Shown: positions 25,301 through 38,400 of the stretch, one piece after another | Numbering within the stretch: position 1 is the first letter of the stretch | Layout: every line of letters starts with the position of its first letter | Source of the DNA: Phyllostachys edulis | Lineage: Eukaryota > Streptophyta > Magnoliopsida > Poales > Poaceae | Assembly (NCBI GenBank): GCA_036346405.1 | Contig: CM070548.1 | Span: forward strand, 56,975,866-57,039,865 | Length of the DNA stretch: 64,000 nucleotides | Reading direction: 5' to 3' | Notes under the pieces: generated by a model | The model's input: the letters and a program-made list of their open reading frames with translations, nothing else | Databases searched by the model: none | Told to the model about the DNA's origin: nothing | Program-made: the position numbers and the translations under genes

Positions 25301-28300
25301 CAGCCTCCACCACCTCTACCCACACGCCCTCAGTCTCGGCCTCCACTGTTAGTCGCTGGACTCTTGCACTTGGTGATAGCAAGATCCTTACTCTCATCGG
25401 GAGGATGACACTTGGAGATGGGGGGCAATTTTCTTTGTTTATTTCTCACACAATGCCATGCCAACTTTGAGGGTTGGGGATACAAATTTATAGGTCGCTA
25501 ACCACCAAGCATATGCTAAGATGCTAGTCTAAGATGTTGTCCTAAAAGCGCCTAAGATGTCGTCTTCTAAGATGTCAGTCCTTGAAGGGCAAAGAAAAGC
25601 AAACACACAAGACTTATCCAACAAGTACAGAGACTTATTCATCATTCTCCCCCTAAGTCTTGTGCGTCGTCTTGTGGGAGAGTTGAACCATCCCGATCCT
25701 GGAGCGGAGCTCGAGGAATTTGACCCTCCCAAGAGGCTTGGTGAGCAGGTCCGCAAGCTGATCCGTGGTGTTGATGTAGCTCGCCTTGATGCTGCCTTCA
25801 TCCAAATAGCCTCGGATGAAGTGGTACTTTACCCGGATGTGCTTGCTCCGTTCATGGAAAACGGGGTTCTTTGCCAGAGCCAGAGCGGACTTGCTGTCCA
25901 CCCTGAGCGCCACCGCTTCAGTGTCTCTGCCGAGGAGATCACCAAGCAGTCGAACGAGCCAGAGCGCCTGAGTCGAAGCGGTGGAGGCCGCTATGTACTC
26001 GGCCTCACAGCTGGACAGGGCCACCACCTGCTGCTTGACTGACTGCCAGCTAACGAGGCACTTGCCGAGGAAGAAGAGAATCCCGCTTGTGCTCTTGCTG
26101 GTGTCGATGTCGCTGCGTGGTCGCCGTCGTATGCATTCGATGAAGTCCATGCACGACACCTCGGGTAGTGCAAGCCGTGGTCGGAGGTGCCCACAACGAA
26201 GCGGAGGATCCTCTTCACGACCGCTTGATGTTCGTCGCCGTCGGCCGTTGCATGAACCGACCGACGTAGCCGACGGCGAACGCTAAGTCCGGCCAGCAGT
26301 GGACAAGGTAGCGAAGGTCGCCCACAATCTTGCCGCAGCGTCGCGCCCACCTCTCCGCCGGTTTTGTCGCGGCTCGGCATTTCACCTTTCCTCCATAGGA
26401 GCGTGGCCGGGTTGCGGCCGGCGAGCCCGCCACTCAACGATGCGCTTGCCGTGGGCGATCTGGCGAAGGAGATACGGAGTCGCCCCGCGGACCTCGATCC
26501 CGTGTAGAAGGAGGAGCCCTGTCGCCATCCGAAGGCGGTCTTCATCTCCGCCTTGAACGCTTCGACCTCGGCCTCCTTGGGCCGGTGGATCACTAAGTCG
26601 CCGACGAGACGCCCACCGCCAGGTGTTGCCGCCTTGCCCCACCCAGAACCCTTGACCTGCGCGCTTCTGCTGAACCCCATTTGCATAAGGGTGGAGTCCA
26701 ATTAGCGCTCGGGCTCGTGGTGCTCGCCAGAAGCCGTAGAGGGCGCTTGCGAGGCGAGGACCTTGCCCTCCTTGGGGATGACGAATCCCGCCACGACGGA
26801 CGAGACCTCCTCCTTCAAGTCGCCGCTTGAGGAAGGCGGACTTGACGTCCATGTGATGGACGTGCCAACCTCCCGAGGCCGCAAGTGCGAGGAGAAGACG
26901 AACGGACTCCATGCGCGACGCGCGCGCGTCGTCGCCGGTCGATCCTCTCCGCGCATGAAGCCTCGTGCCACCAAGCGAGCCTTGTGCTTGACGATGGCGC
27001 CGGCCATCCCGCTTCAGCCTTGAACACCCACTTAAGGGTGATCGCGTGGTGACCGGCAGAAGATCCGCCACTCCCACGCCCGGCTTCCGCCGACGGCGCG
27101 TCCATCTCTTGTTTATCGCGACACGCCACGCCGCGTCTCCTCCGCCGGCAAAGGCGGGGCTCGCCGTCGTCGCCGACGCTAAGCGCAGCTCGCCGAAGTC
27201 GTCTTCGCCACCAGTGGACGGCAACCGCCAGGATGTTATCCATGGTACGGTAGCGCAGAGGCTCGCCGTCGTGGTAGCGCCGACGCGATCTCGCTGTGGG
27301 GACAATGAGTAGCGAATTCCACCGTCTTGCCGCTAAATCGTGGGCCGGTTGCCGGGGCCGATCCCGGTGTGGTGGCCGCCGGCAGAGAGGTGAGCCGGTC
27401 AAGAGAGTGGCCGCGGTGAAGAGCGGGCGAAGCCGGTGCCAAGGTGGTGGAGCATTCGCCGAGTGGCGGCGAAGCGAGATGTCGAGCTTCGGTGAAGACG
27501 AAGGTTAGCTCACGCTTCTCGAAATGGACGTAGTCGACAACGAAGTCCACTCGAATCGAAGTCGACCGCCGCCCACCGCTTGTCCCATGTCCACCGCTTC
27601 GCCGAACACAACGCCACGCGAGATCGCGACGCGCCGGTGTCGTGGTCGAGGATCGCGAGGCCTTGAGCCCTCCGCGTAGCCGGCGAACACTCCCGAAGTG
27701 CTCTGTCGCTGCTTGCCGGTGGCTAAGCTCTTGGCGAACGCGAGGAGCCAAGACCCGCAAGTGAAACCGCCGGCTTGCGCCCGTGCCAAACCTCGTCGGC
27801 CCCGCTGCCGAGCGCCTTTGGTAGGCGAAGCGGTTGAGGATGTAGAGCCGTTACCACCGCCTTCCCTAGAAGACAGTAGGCATCCTTCGCTGAGGAGGCC
27901 CGAGCCATCCCCACAACCGCTTCGGTTGCTGCCGACGACGCCGTTCTCTATCGCGGTCAGACGGCGAGTAGTGGCGCTAATGCCCTCGGCAAGATCAAAG
28001 ACGACGCGATTCACCCGTGAATTCGCCGCTATTGTTCAGGCGCCTGACGCGCAGTTTACGGCCGCGCTCTGCCTCCGCGGCTGACTGCGTCGCTTGATGG
28101 CGTCCGCAGCCTCTCCTTCGCCGAGGACCATCACCCACATGTAGCGGGAGAGGTCGCCGACGAAAGCGGCGAAGTAGCGTCGTCTCCGGTGTGGCGGTGT
28201 CACCGCCACACAAGTCCCGTCACGAAGCTCGAGCCTCTCCTTGGCTCGGGCTCGCCTTTGGGAAAGCGGAGTCGCCTCGCCGTTAACACGCAGACGCCGC

Positions 28301-31300
28301 AGAATCGCTCCTCATGGTCAAGGGACGGCAGGCCTCGCACCATCTCCGTGGCACCGAGCCGCCTGGGCCTCGGTGAAAAGGTGCCCCAGCGCTCGTTATC
28401 TTGCCACGCCTCGTCGTCCCGACGAGCGGCGAAGAGAGAGGGTTGTGCCACTGCACGTGAAGGATGTAGAGTCTATTTGCGCCTCGTTACCTTGGCAAGA
28501 AGGCGGCGACGAAGATCCCAAATCCGCGACACCGTGCTCGATCTCGACACGCTGAGCCGTTCTCATCCACCGCCCCAAGCCGATGATGGAGTTCTGCAGA
28601 TCGGGGATGTAGTAAGCGCCGTGAGCGGCTGTGCTTTCGCCAGACACGGCGCTGAAGATGACTCGAGCCGACGCCTTGATTTTCACGCCGGGCGTCCCAA
28701 ACTTGACGCGAGCCTCGAACGTTTGAGTCGAGCTCGAGAAGAACTCCCGCCGCCCGGTCATGTGGTGGGCGGCGCCGGTGTCGAGGCACCACCCGCCGGT
28801 CTTATTGCTTTAATCGCCGCCGAGAGGCATGTGCTTTTGGCTCGTCAAGGTGGAGGAAGGCCATTGCGGCAAATTGGAGGTAGTTCGATGCTCGTGATGA
28901 GCAATGAACAGAGCCTACCGCTCCTCCTCCTCCTTCTTGACGTGGGCTGGCAGCGTCGTGTCGCCGACAATCCTTGGCCCGATGACCAAGCTTGCCGCAG
29001 CTTGTGGCAAGAGTCGCCTCGTCTTGGCTTTTGCTTGCCGGCCAGCCGCCTGGCGCCCACTCGGTCATCACCTCGTGGTCGCCGACAATCCTTGGCCCAA
29101 TGACCGTGCTTATGCGGTTGTGGCAAGAGTTGTCTCGTCTTGCTTTTGCTTGCCACGCTTAGGGCACTTCGTCGTGGAAGAAGGCTCCCTTCTTCCCGTC
29201 ACCTTGGCCGTGACCCGCTGCTCCCGAGTGAGGAGCTTCCGCCAATGGCGACGGGTCCCGAGAGACGATGTGGCTCATCGCCGCCAACGACCTTGAGGCG
29301 ACCTAACTCCTCGATCGTCATCGTGGAGGTCTAGCAGAGACTCGTCGAGCGAGCCATCTGCTTGTACTTCTCGTGGACGCACGGAAGAGCTTCTCCACGC
29401 TCTCTCTCGCCAGAGGTGTCGCCGCCGAATCCGCACTAACTTCGCAACAGAGCGTTGAGGCGGAGAGCAAAGTCATCAACGCCCTCACCGCTTGAAGGCG
29501 GTGTTCTCCCACTCCTGCGTAGTGCTCGCAATGTAGACTTGCGCGCGCGCCGCCTGCCGATCGTCTTTGCGGCGATGGCGCCCCAAGCCTCTTTGGCGAT
29601 CGCTTGTTGGTAGCGAAATCGCATCTCGGCGGGGATCGCGGCGATGAGAGCATCCAATACCGTCGATCCCGGTCGAGTCGACGCCTCCGTCTCCGGATCA
29701 AGATCCCACATATGCCGCGCTGGAGCTTTACCTCATCACCGCATGACCCGCTCGACGTAGTTGGTCTTGGTGAGGTAGGCCACCCGCCGCCGGGGCCGAC
29801 GTCCTCGACGACAACTGGTACTCGTGGTGACCACGATGCAACCGTGGAGAGAGCTGTCGCTGTGAAGGCCGCCTTCTCGCGACCAGACGCCTGTACTTGG
29901 CGCTGGCGTCTCCTCCAGAGGCTGGCCATGCGCGTCACGCTATCTGAAATTGCCGCGCGCTTCGCTGGCGTGTCGCGTTGCCCATCGCGCCCTTCGCCTC
30001 GCTTTGCCTCCTCTCCACGGCTCAAGGTCCGTCGGTCTTTGCCATCACCGAGATGGAGTCATTTATTCTTCTTCGCCAGAACCTCGACCTCATTTGCTGC
30101 CAGACGCGCCAGATCTGCCGCCGCCGCTTCCACCTCCGCTGAAGCCGCTTGCCCGACGCTTTTTCGCCGCTTTCCAGCTGCCGGCCTTGCTGCTTCTTTC
30201 GCGCCACGCCGAAGTTCGCTTTGCTTCTTCCCAGCAGCGTGAGGCTCGAAGGCTGAGATCGCCTCTGCGGACATGGCGCGCCTCGGAACTGGCTGTGTGG
30301 AGAGAGAGCTGTGCATCTTGGTTGGGCCAACTGGAAATGAAGCGAGGCCGAGAAGGGATTGAGCAGAGATGCTCAAAGTTGCGGGATACTACGGCTCGAT
30401 ACCACTTGTTAGTCATTGGACTCTTGCACTTGGTGATAGCAAGATCCTTACTCTCATCCGGAGGATGACACTTGGAGATGGGGGCAATTTTCTTTGTTTA
30501 TTTCTCACACAATGCCATGCCAACTTTGAGGGTTGGGGATACAAATTTATAGGCTACTAACCACCAAGCATATGCTAAGATGCTAGTCTAAGATGTCGTC
30601 CCTAAAAGCGCCTAAGATGTTTGTCCTAAAAGCGCCTAAGATGTCGTCTTCTAAGATGTCAGTCCTTGAAGGGCAAAGAAAAGCAAACACACAAGACTTA
30701 TCCAACAAGTACAGAGACTTATTCATCATCCACCACCTCTACTTACCACCACAAACACATCCCCTACCAGTACCAACACCAACTCCAACGAGCACCCTCG
30801 CTACCAACTCCAACGCCAACACTACCTTCAAGACCGCCACCAATTCCACCTTTAGCACGACCACCAAAGCACCACCTGAACAGTCTTCTCCCCCTATCTT
30901 CTATGCCTTCCGTCGTAACCTCTGATACTGTCACCACCAAGCAACACAGCACACGCAGCCACACCAGATCCCCCTTCTCTCTCTTCTTCCTCAGCTACAC
31001 CAGATCCTTCACCCATCTGAATCCACATCAGACCCCCCACCTCCGGCACACCAGATCCTCCACCGATCTGAATCCACACCAGATCCCCCTTCTCTCCTTT
31101 TTCTTCCCTTTCCTTTTTTTCTTTTCCTTTTCCTTCCTTTTTATCCCTTCCCTTTTACTTTTCCCCTTTCTTCCTCCTTCACCCCTGTCTTCCTTCTTCC
31201 TTCTTCTTCCTCGAGCGCACTCTCCACCTCACTCTGCCGCCGCATCCACCTTGCCTTCGTTGTATCCACCTCCGCCATGCCCTCCACCGCATCCACGGCC

Positions 31301-34300
31301 ACACGCCACCTCCATCCCCCATACGCCACCCTAGCTCCCACACGCCCTCAGACTCTCGCGCGACCACCGTCGTTTCTTCTCCTCTGGTCACCACTCCATC
31401 TATTCCTGCCGCGCTGCCGCCATCCGGCCACATCCGCGCCTAGGGTTCACGAGCCGCCATCTACTCCTGCCGCGCCGCGGCCATCCGGCCGCCTCACCGG
31501 CTCATCGCCGACCACGAAATCGTTGCAACACCAGCCCTCGACACCGGATCTCCTCCCTCTACACTCTTCTCTCTAGCTTCATCTCCTCCCCGCCAGATCC
31601 CGCCGTCGGTCAGCATCGGCCCCCACCGCATCTCCCCGGCCTGAGCGCCAGATCCCCTTCTCCACCACTGGCCCGAGCGCCAGATCCCCTTCTCCCAAGC
31701 TCCTCCGCGCCGGATCCTCTTCTCAACCGCAAGCCACCTCACCGCCACCACACGCTCCATTGCTGCCGGGCCAGACAACCCAAGCATTGTTCGCCTGCCA
31801 GCCTCACCCTCAAGCCGCTCCTCCCGCCACCACGGCCAAATCTCCTACATCTTCCTCCGCGAGATCCGCCTTACTTTCTTCACGGACCACGCCTCCTCGC
31901 CCATCGCTAGGCTTGCCGTCTGTGACTCGACCGACAAAGAATCTACTCCCGTGTGATGCGGTCGCGGAGGACCACATGGGACGAGACGTCTCCTCCAGGT
32001 ACTTCTTGGGTTCTGGATTTTGATGCTTCTTTCCACATGACACCAGACTCCACATCTCTCACTTCAGTAGGACCTCCTATTTTTCCTTTCTCTGTTCAAA
32101 CAGTTGCGGTACTCCTCATCTGTCACCGTCAGGCACTCTTTTGTTCATCGATTTTTACATTCCATTATTTCCCATGTTCCCAACCGACCATGCAACTTCT
32201 TTCGGTGGGTCAGCTCACCGATCTTGGCTGTAGGGTTGGTTTTGACTCACACTGCTTTCATCCAGATCGACAGACAAGGATTCGGTACTTGGGATCGGCC
32301 TGGCCGTAGGATCGTCGTGGTCTCTACATCCTTGATCGCCTCCACCTTCCGTCCACTTCGCTTCTTTCTTTGTCGACTTACGTCTCCTTCCATCGCCATC
32401 GCCGCCACCACCTCTGGCATTTTTGCGCAGTGGCATCACTGTTTAGGTCACTTGTGTGGGTCCCGTCTTTCTTCATTAGTTCATCAAGGTGTTATTGGAC
32501 TTGTTACTGTTGACACGTCCATGTTTTATCAGAGTTGTAAGCTGGGCAAGCAGTTACAGCTTCCTTATCATTCTAGTGAGTCATTGTCTTCTCGTCCTTT
32601 TGACTTAGTTCATTCAAATGTATGGAGACCTGCGCCTATTATCTCTAAAGGCGGGCATAAATTTTATGTGATCTTCATTGATGATTATTCTCGTTTTATA
32701 TGGATTTTCCCTATGTCTAATCGTGATCAGTTTCTTGCGATCTATCGTAACTTTGCAACGATGGTTCGTACTCAGTTTGATTCTCCTATCCGTACTTTTC
32801 GTTGTGATTCTGCTGGCGAGTACTGTTATGGCATTTTTAGACAGCTTCTTTCTGAGCAGAGCACCCTTTACCAGTCTTCTTGTCCTGGTGCTCATGCTCA
32901 GAATGAGGTTGCTGAGCTTAAACATCATCATCTGATTGAGACTGCCCGCACTCTTCTCGTTGCCTCACATTCCACCACAGTTCTGGGCTAAGGCTATTTC
33001 TACGGCTGCATATCTCATCAATATGCAGCCTTCCACTGCTCTTAAGGGTGTCAGTCCTATAGAGCATCTCTACTCTTGAGCCCCCAAGTACATTCACCTT
33101 CGTGTCTTTTGTTGTACTTGTTTTTTTCTGCTGCAGCCTCGTGAACGCACTAAACTATCGGCCCGGTCAGTTGAGTGTGTTTCTTAGTTATAGTTCTGAG
33201 TATAAGAGTTATCGTTGCTGGGATCCTTCTACTCGACGAATCAGGATTTCATGAGACGTTGTCTTTGACAAATCTCGACCTTTCTTCTATCGAGATTCGG
33301 CTCCTCCTGTTTCCACCGTTGAGTCAATTTCATAGTTGTCTCTTTCTGACTCTTCACCAATTTTTCCACTATCACAGTCTTCCCCTGGTCTGTCTCTAGT
33401 GGTTCCTTCTATACCTTCGCCTTGGTCGCCTCCTGCAAAGATCGCTTCTTGTTCCCGCAAAGACCACCACCTCGTTTCTCTGGAATTCACTACTCCAGGC
33501 GTCATCATCCTTCACCAGCCTCCTCTCCTGGTATCTTGCTGACACCCACATCTGATCCTCCTGATGATGCTTCTCGTTACGTCCTTCGTGATTGGACATC
33601 CCTTCGACCTCCTGATCGCCTTGGATTTGCTCCGATAACTCATGCTCTCTCTGTCACTGAGCCTAGTTCTTATCGTGAGGCTACTCCTCATTCCGAGTGG
33701 CAGCTCGCTATGGCAGAGGAGCTTAATGCTCTTTGACGTACGGAGACTTAGGATATTGTACCAACACCTGTGCATGCTCGTCCGATCACGTGCAAGTGAG
33801 TGTACAAGATTAAGACCCGGTTTGATGGTACTATCGAGCGCTACAAAGCTCGTCTTGTGGCTCATGACTTTCAGCAGGAGTACGGTCGTGACTACGACGA
33901 GACTTTTGCCTCTGTTACCCATATGACCACAATGTTCGCACTTGTTGCGGTTGCTTCTGTTCGCCAGTGGCCTATCTCTCAGCTGGATGTTAATAATGCA
34001 TTTCTTAATGGTGTCTTGCATGAGGTCTACATGTAGCCACCACCTAGGTATTCTGTTCCCGATGGGCATGTCTGTCGTCTTCGTCGTGCTCTTTATGGCC
34101 TCAAATAGGTTCCTCGTGCCTGGTTTGTTCGTTTTACCTCAGTGATTATTGCTATCGGTTTCACTGTCAGTTCCTATGACCCTGCTCTTTTTGTTCATGC
34201 CTCATCTCGGGGTAGGACCCTGCTTCTTTTGTATGTTGATGATATGCTCATCACTGGTGATGATGCCTTATTCATCACGTATGTGAAAAAGCATCTCAGT

Positions 34301-35386
34301 GAGCAGTTTTTGATAACTGATCTTGGTTCTCTTACGTACTTCCTTGGGATTGAGATCTCTTCTATGCTTGAGGGCTACTATCTCTCCTAGCAAAAGCATG
34401 TCTAGGATCTTCTTGATCGGTCTGGTCTGACTGGCACTCGCACCGTTGACTCTTATGGAGCTATCCCTACAGCTTCGTGCCACTGATGATGATCTTCTTG
34501 AGGATCCTACTCGATATCGTCATCTTGTTAGGAGTTTAGTGTACCTTGTGAGCACTCGTCCTAATATTGTTTATGTTATTCATATCTTGAGTCAGTTCAT
34601 GGCTCGTCCTACCCATTTTCACTACAGTCACCTTCTTCGTGTTCTTCGCTACTTGCGTAAGACTATCTCGCGTCGTTTGTTTTTCCCTAGCTCTACCTCG
34701 CTACAGCTTCAAGCGTACTCTGATGCGACCTGAGCTAGTGATCCTTCTGATCGTCGTTCTCTTTCTGCTTACTGTGTTTTTCTTGGCTCCTCCCTGATTG
34801 CCTGGAAGACTAAGAAGCGATGCAGCTTCCGCTCGAGCGCAGAGGTGAGTTGAGAGCTATGGCGTGAAGAATGCAGAGGTTACTTAGTTGAGGTGGCTAC
34901 TTGCAGATCTTGGAGTACCTATGATAGGACCTACGACTCTTTTGTCTAACAGTACAGGTGCTATCAGTATTGCCCGGGACCTAGTGAAGCATGAGCTCGC
35001 TAAGCACATTGGTGTGAATGCTTTATACACTCGCTCAAAAGTGTAGGAGGGAGTATTTGCTTTACAGTTTGTGCCATCAGAGTTACAGATTGCTGACTTC
35101 TTCACGAAGCCACAGACTAGGGTACAACATCTGTATTTCTCTCCAAACTCAGTGTGTGTGATCCACCATGAGTTTTAGGGGGGGTGTTAGAATAGGACTC
35201 TTTTGTATTTTCTTATCTATATATGGAAACCCCCCTTGTACATCCTAATATATATTGCTCATTGGACCCTCTTGAATATACACACAATATTCATAACAGT
35301 ATATGCTCTCTTGGACATTTCTATACAGCTGAAGCAAAGGTAACCCCATGACTGAAACTTATCAAGTATCATATTTTATATTTTTA

Positions 35387-35419
<33 letters not shown>

Positions 35420-38400
35420 TATGTATCACCGTATCGGATTTTTTGGAGAAATGGGGTATCGACGTATCCGTACCGCCGTACCGGTATCGTGTATCGGTGC
35501 ATCATAGGCAGCGGCACCTAGAGGCCAGATCTGAACCCCTCTCGCCCAGACCGCTGCCAGAGACGAGCAATCGCGTTGCTGGACGACATGACAACTATGT
35601 ACATGCATTGTTTTTACTTTGTCCCCTCCCCCTTTCCTTTATGTTAACTTTCTATAGGAAGTTCAACTATTCATGACAGAAGGTCCCAAATAATTCTTCT
35701 TGCTTTAAGACAAGGTATATTGTGCAATGAAGTAACCATTAGTCGAGACCAGTGTTACCGGGACTCGCGTGTCCGAAATTTTTTTGGTGCGTTGATGCGT
35801 GTCAACACGCGTCGGACACGGCTCTGGCGAGTCCAAGCTGCCGATGGAGAGAGGAGCCACAGCCGAGCAGGTCTGGAGAGAGGGTGGGAAGAAGATGCAA
35901 AGGAAAGATATGTAGGAGAGGGGAGGATAGGCTGAGGCGGCGGTGCGACTTGGAGGCTAAAGCAGGTAGTGAGAGAGAGCTTCCCTTAGAGAAGAGGTGG
36001 GAAAAATTGCAGCACCCTTCCATGGCTGCTTCATCGGGGAGAAGACAAGAGGGTGAGGGGGCGAGAGAGAGAGAGAGAGAGAGAGCGCTGCAGCCTGCAA
36101 CTTTTGTTTTCTTTATTGCTCCCTTCTCTTCTCTCGAGGGCAGTGGACACAGGCAACAGCCTTTGTGGCTTACAGCTGTACATAACTAGAATAGGATCCT
36201 TTGTGCAGAATACCCCATGATACTACATGTTTCGAGTGTTTTACCAACTATTTTATGTGTTATTTGATAAATATTAATGTCATTTACTAATAAAAATATA
36301 TGTATAATATTTTTATTACAAAATTAATATATATTAGACGAATGCCCAAATCCTATTTTTTCAAGCTTGCCGAATCGGACACCCAAATCCGAGTCTCCGA
36401 CACCTGCGTTCGTGTCCAAGTAACATTGGTCGAGACTCGAGAGAACAATAAATAGCCAGGAAAGCATAACAATTTCTTTTAGCCGAAGTTAGCATACCTC
36501 GGACAAAAGACAGATAGCTTCTCCAAGAAACTGTTGCTCTTCCAACTTAAGCATCTGCATTGCAGAGCTGATTACTGTAAGAATTGTAAAGTGGCTGAAA
36601 GGAACAATGAACAAGAGCATGCTCTACATCAGATTCTCTAGCATCCTTGACGAAACTAACATGTGCATTGACATGTAACTAATTAATATCAGCATTAAGG
36701 AATGGTAGAAACTAGAAAGAAGAAACTGAAGGTATAAGTTAATGGGCATGAACTGCTAACTATAACTTATCAGAACCAAGTACATATGTGTTTCTTGTTA
36801 CTTTTGGGAAATCTATGCAGAATCACTTTGAAGACACCTGGAGGTTTCTAGAAAATTTCAGTAACCAATAGTTTACAGAGTACTTAAATTTTATATTTTG
36901 TATAAATTGCACAATTATAAATCAAGAGTAACTGAATTTACTGCTACATAGTCCAAGTTGAACCAGTGCAAAAAAGAAATCAAAAGGTCAGAACATGCCA
37001 GGGTTTGTTATATTCGGACTTTCACATTGAAGCGTGCTTTATTTCTAGCAGAGAATCAACCGCCAAAAGAAATTTGAAAAGAAAAGATTTAAACAATAAG
37101 ACAGAATAAGAACACAATTACCTCTTCACTGACGTCATGAAGTTGTGGATCAATGTCATAAACCTGAAACCTGTGAGGAAACTTATCTGTTAAAGCAACA
37201 AGATGGTTAAGAGGTAACATCCACTCTTTACAATGTTAGTGTAAGATACAAACAAGGGAGAAATTTAAATTAAATTGTAACAGAATCTTACACCAATGGC
37301 TGAAGAACCTCAAACTGGTATTGCAAATTGATTTTTGCATTCCAAGATGGGTTCAAAGAATTTAAAATTACTTCAGTACGCCCAATTTCTTCAAGTGCCC
37401 CATCCTTCCTTCTAGAATACATGACGACCATGGGATTGCTCTGAAAAGAGAGAGAGAGAGAGATTAAGATGAATGGTATGCAAAGTTGGATGAGACAGCA
37501 TGAGCAGAAAACAGATTAGATATTTTCCTGAAGAGAGAATAAATAGAGTAGCACACATGCAGAGAGAATGGTGGTTGCAGCTTTTTTTTTAAGTGAAGAG
37601 ATCTTTACTGAAAAGATTATATATTCAGAGAAAATTACACTGAGGCCTGGATAAGTCAGCCAAAGATAGGTACTAGAAAGGGCAACCAAATCAGTTGACT
37701 GGCAATGCCAATTTTGTTTGGTTGCCTTTCTGATTCACTCTTCAAGGCAACCCAAAGCTATTTGACTTAGATTTAGATATGTATAAAAAAATTACAAAAT
37801 ACCTACACTTCTGAACATTGTTGAAACTATCAACATACAACTTTGAACAATTGAATTTGTGTAGAAAAGTTGATCATGCTAAGTGTACTGACTGCAAAGG
37901 GTGCAACTTAGGTTAGGTGAGCTCATGTGGCAAACAAACCAGTGCATGCGACTGTTCATGTTCAAGTATGCCACCAAAGAAGTGGGAACACCTGAACTCA
38001 CAAGTTAATATCAGCAAAAGGTGGTCAGTGCCAAGTCACTTTCTTTCATCATGGATTGTACTATGTATTACATTCTAAATTACTCCGCATTATTTATTCA
38101 TTGCCTAAAACAGGTGTTCTTGAATAAACATCACTCAAAATACTCCTTAGTCAAGGTACATTAGGTCAGAAATTCTGCTAAAGCACTATGATTCTTTATC
38201 TAGATGTATAGGCACTTCAGAACCACGCATCAAGAGAGGTATAAGGATCATCTTCAGTGAGAAGGAAGAAAGTGTAGCGATTTCCGTTTGATGATGAAAC
38301 TAATTGTCGACATTGAGAGCAAAATGTCATTATGCATGAGCATGCAGTTCTGACGGAGGAGACTAATCCCCCAAAAGAGAAGTAGTAGCTGGATTATTAG

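Larger units (their letters stand above)
25347..30728 (-). mobile_element. Complete Ty1/copia element, minus strand, coding region decayed
   Basis: Direct repeats 25347-25644 and 30407-30728 run TGTTAG to ATCA. TCCAC at 25342-25346 and 30729-30733 is a perfect 5-bp target duplication. On the minus strand the PBS TGGTATCGAGCC follows the right repeat at once, and the polypurine AGGGGGAGAA precedes the left one. Order gag, protease, integrase, reverse transcriptase, RNase H is that of copia. Much of the 4.8-kb interior is frameshifted, while the last 500 coding bases are open. The LTRs differ by seven substitutions, two single-base indels and one 24-base duplication. Confidence 0.93.
30734..35298 (+). 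mobile_element. Second Ty1/copia element, plus strand, decayed
   Basis: Lies just outside the minus-strand element. From about 31950 it carries protease-like WVLDFDASFHMTPDS, a zinc-binding WHHCLGH motif, integrase, reverse transcriptase and RNase H in copia order. A polypurine tract GGGGGGG at 35178-35184 is followed by a short 3' LTR. No matching 5' LTR or PBS was found, so the left border is uncertain; 30734-31950 is C-rich and may be leader and gag. A TSD could not be shown. Confidence 0.75.

Noticed and set aside
26382..27305. 307-codon minus-strand frame as a gene
   Set aside because: It is a patch of the frameshifted copia RT region, partly in the wrong frame; not an independent gene.
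28189..29103. 304-codon plus-strand open frame
   Set aside because: It is the antisense shadow of the copia gag-protease-integrase region, whose minus-strand motifs are clear.
24919..35303. GTATA on both sides as target duplication of the plus-strand copia element
   Set aside because: The sequence after the left GTATA does not resemble the 3' LTR, so the match is probably chance.
37675..37731. Hairpin as a microRNA precursor
   Set aside because: The 16-bp arms are too short and resemble a small foldback; no evidence of a mature-miRNA-sized duplex.
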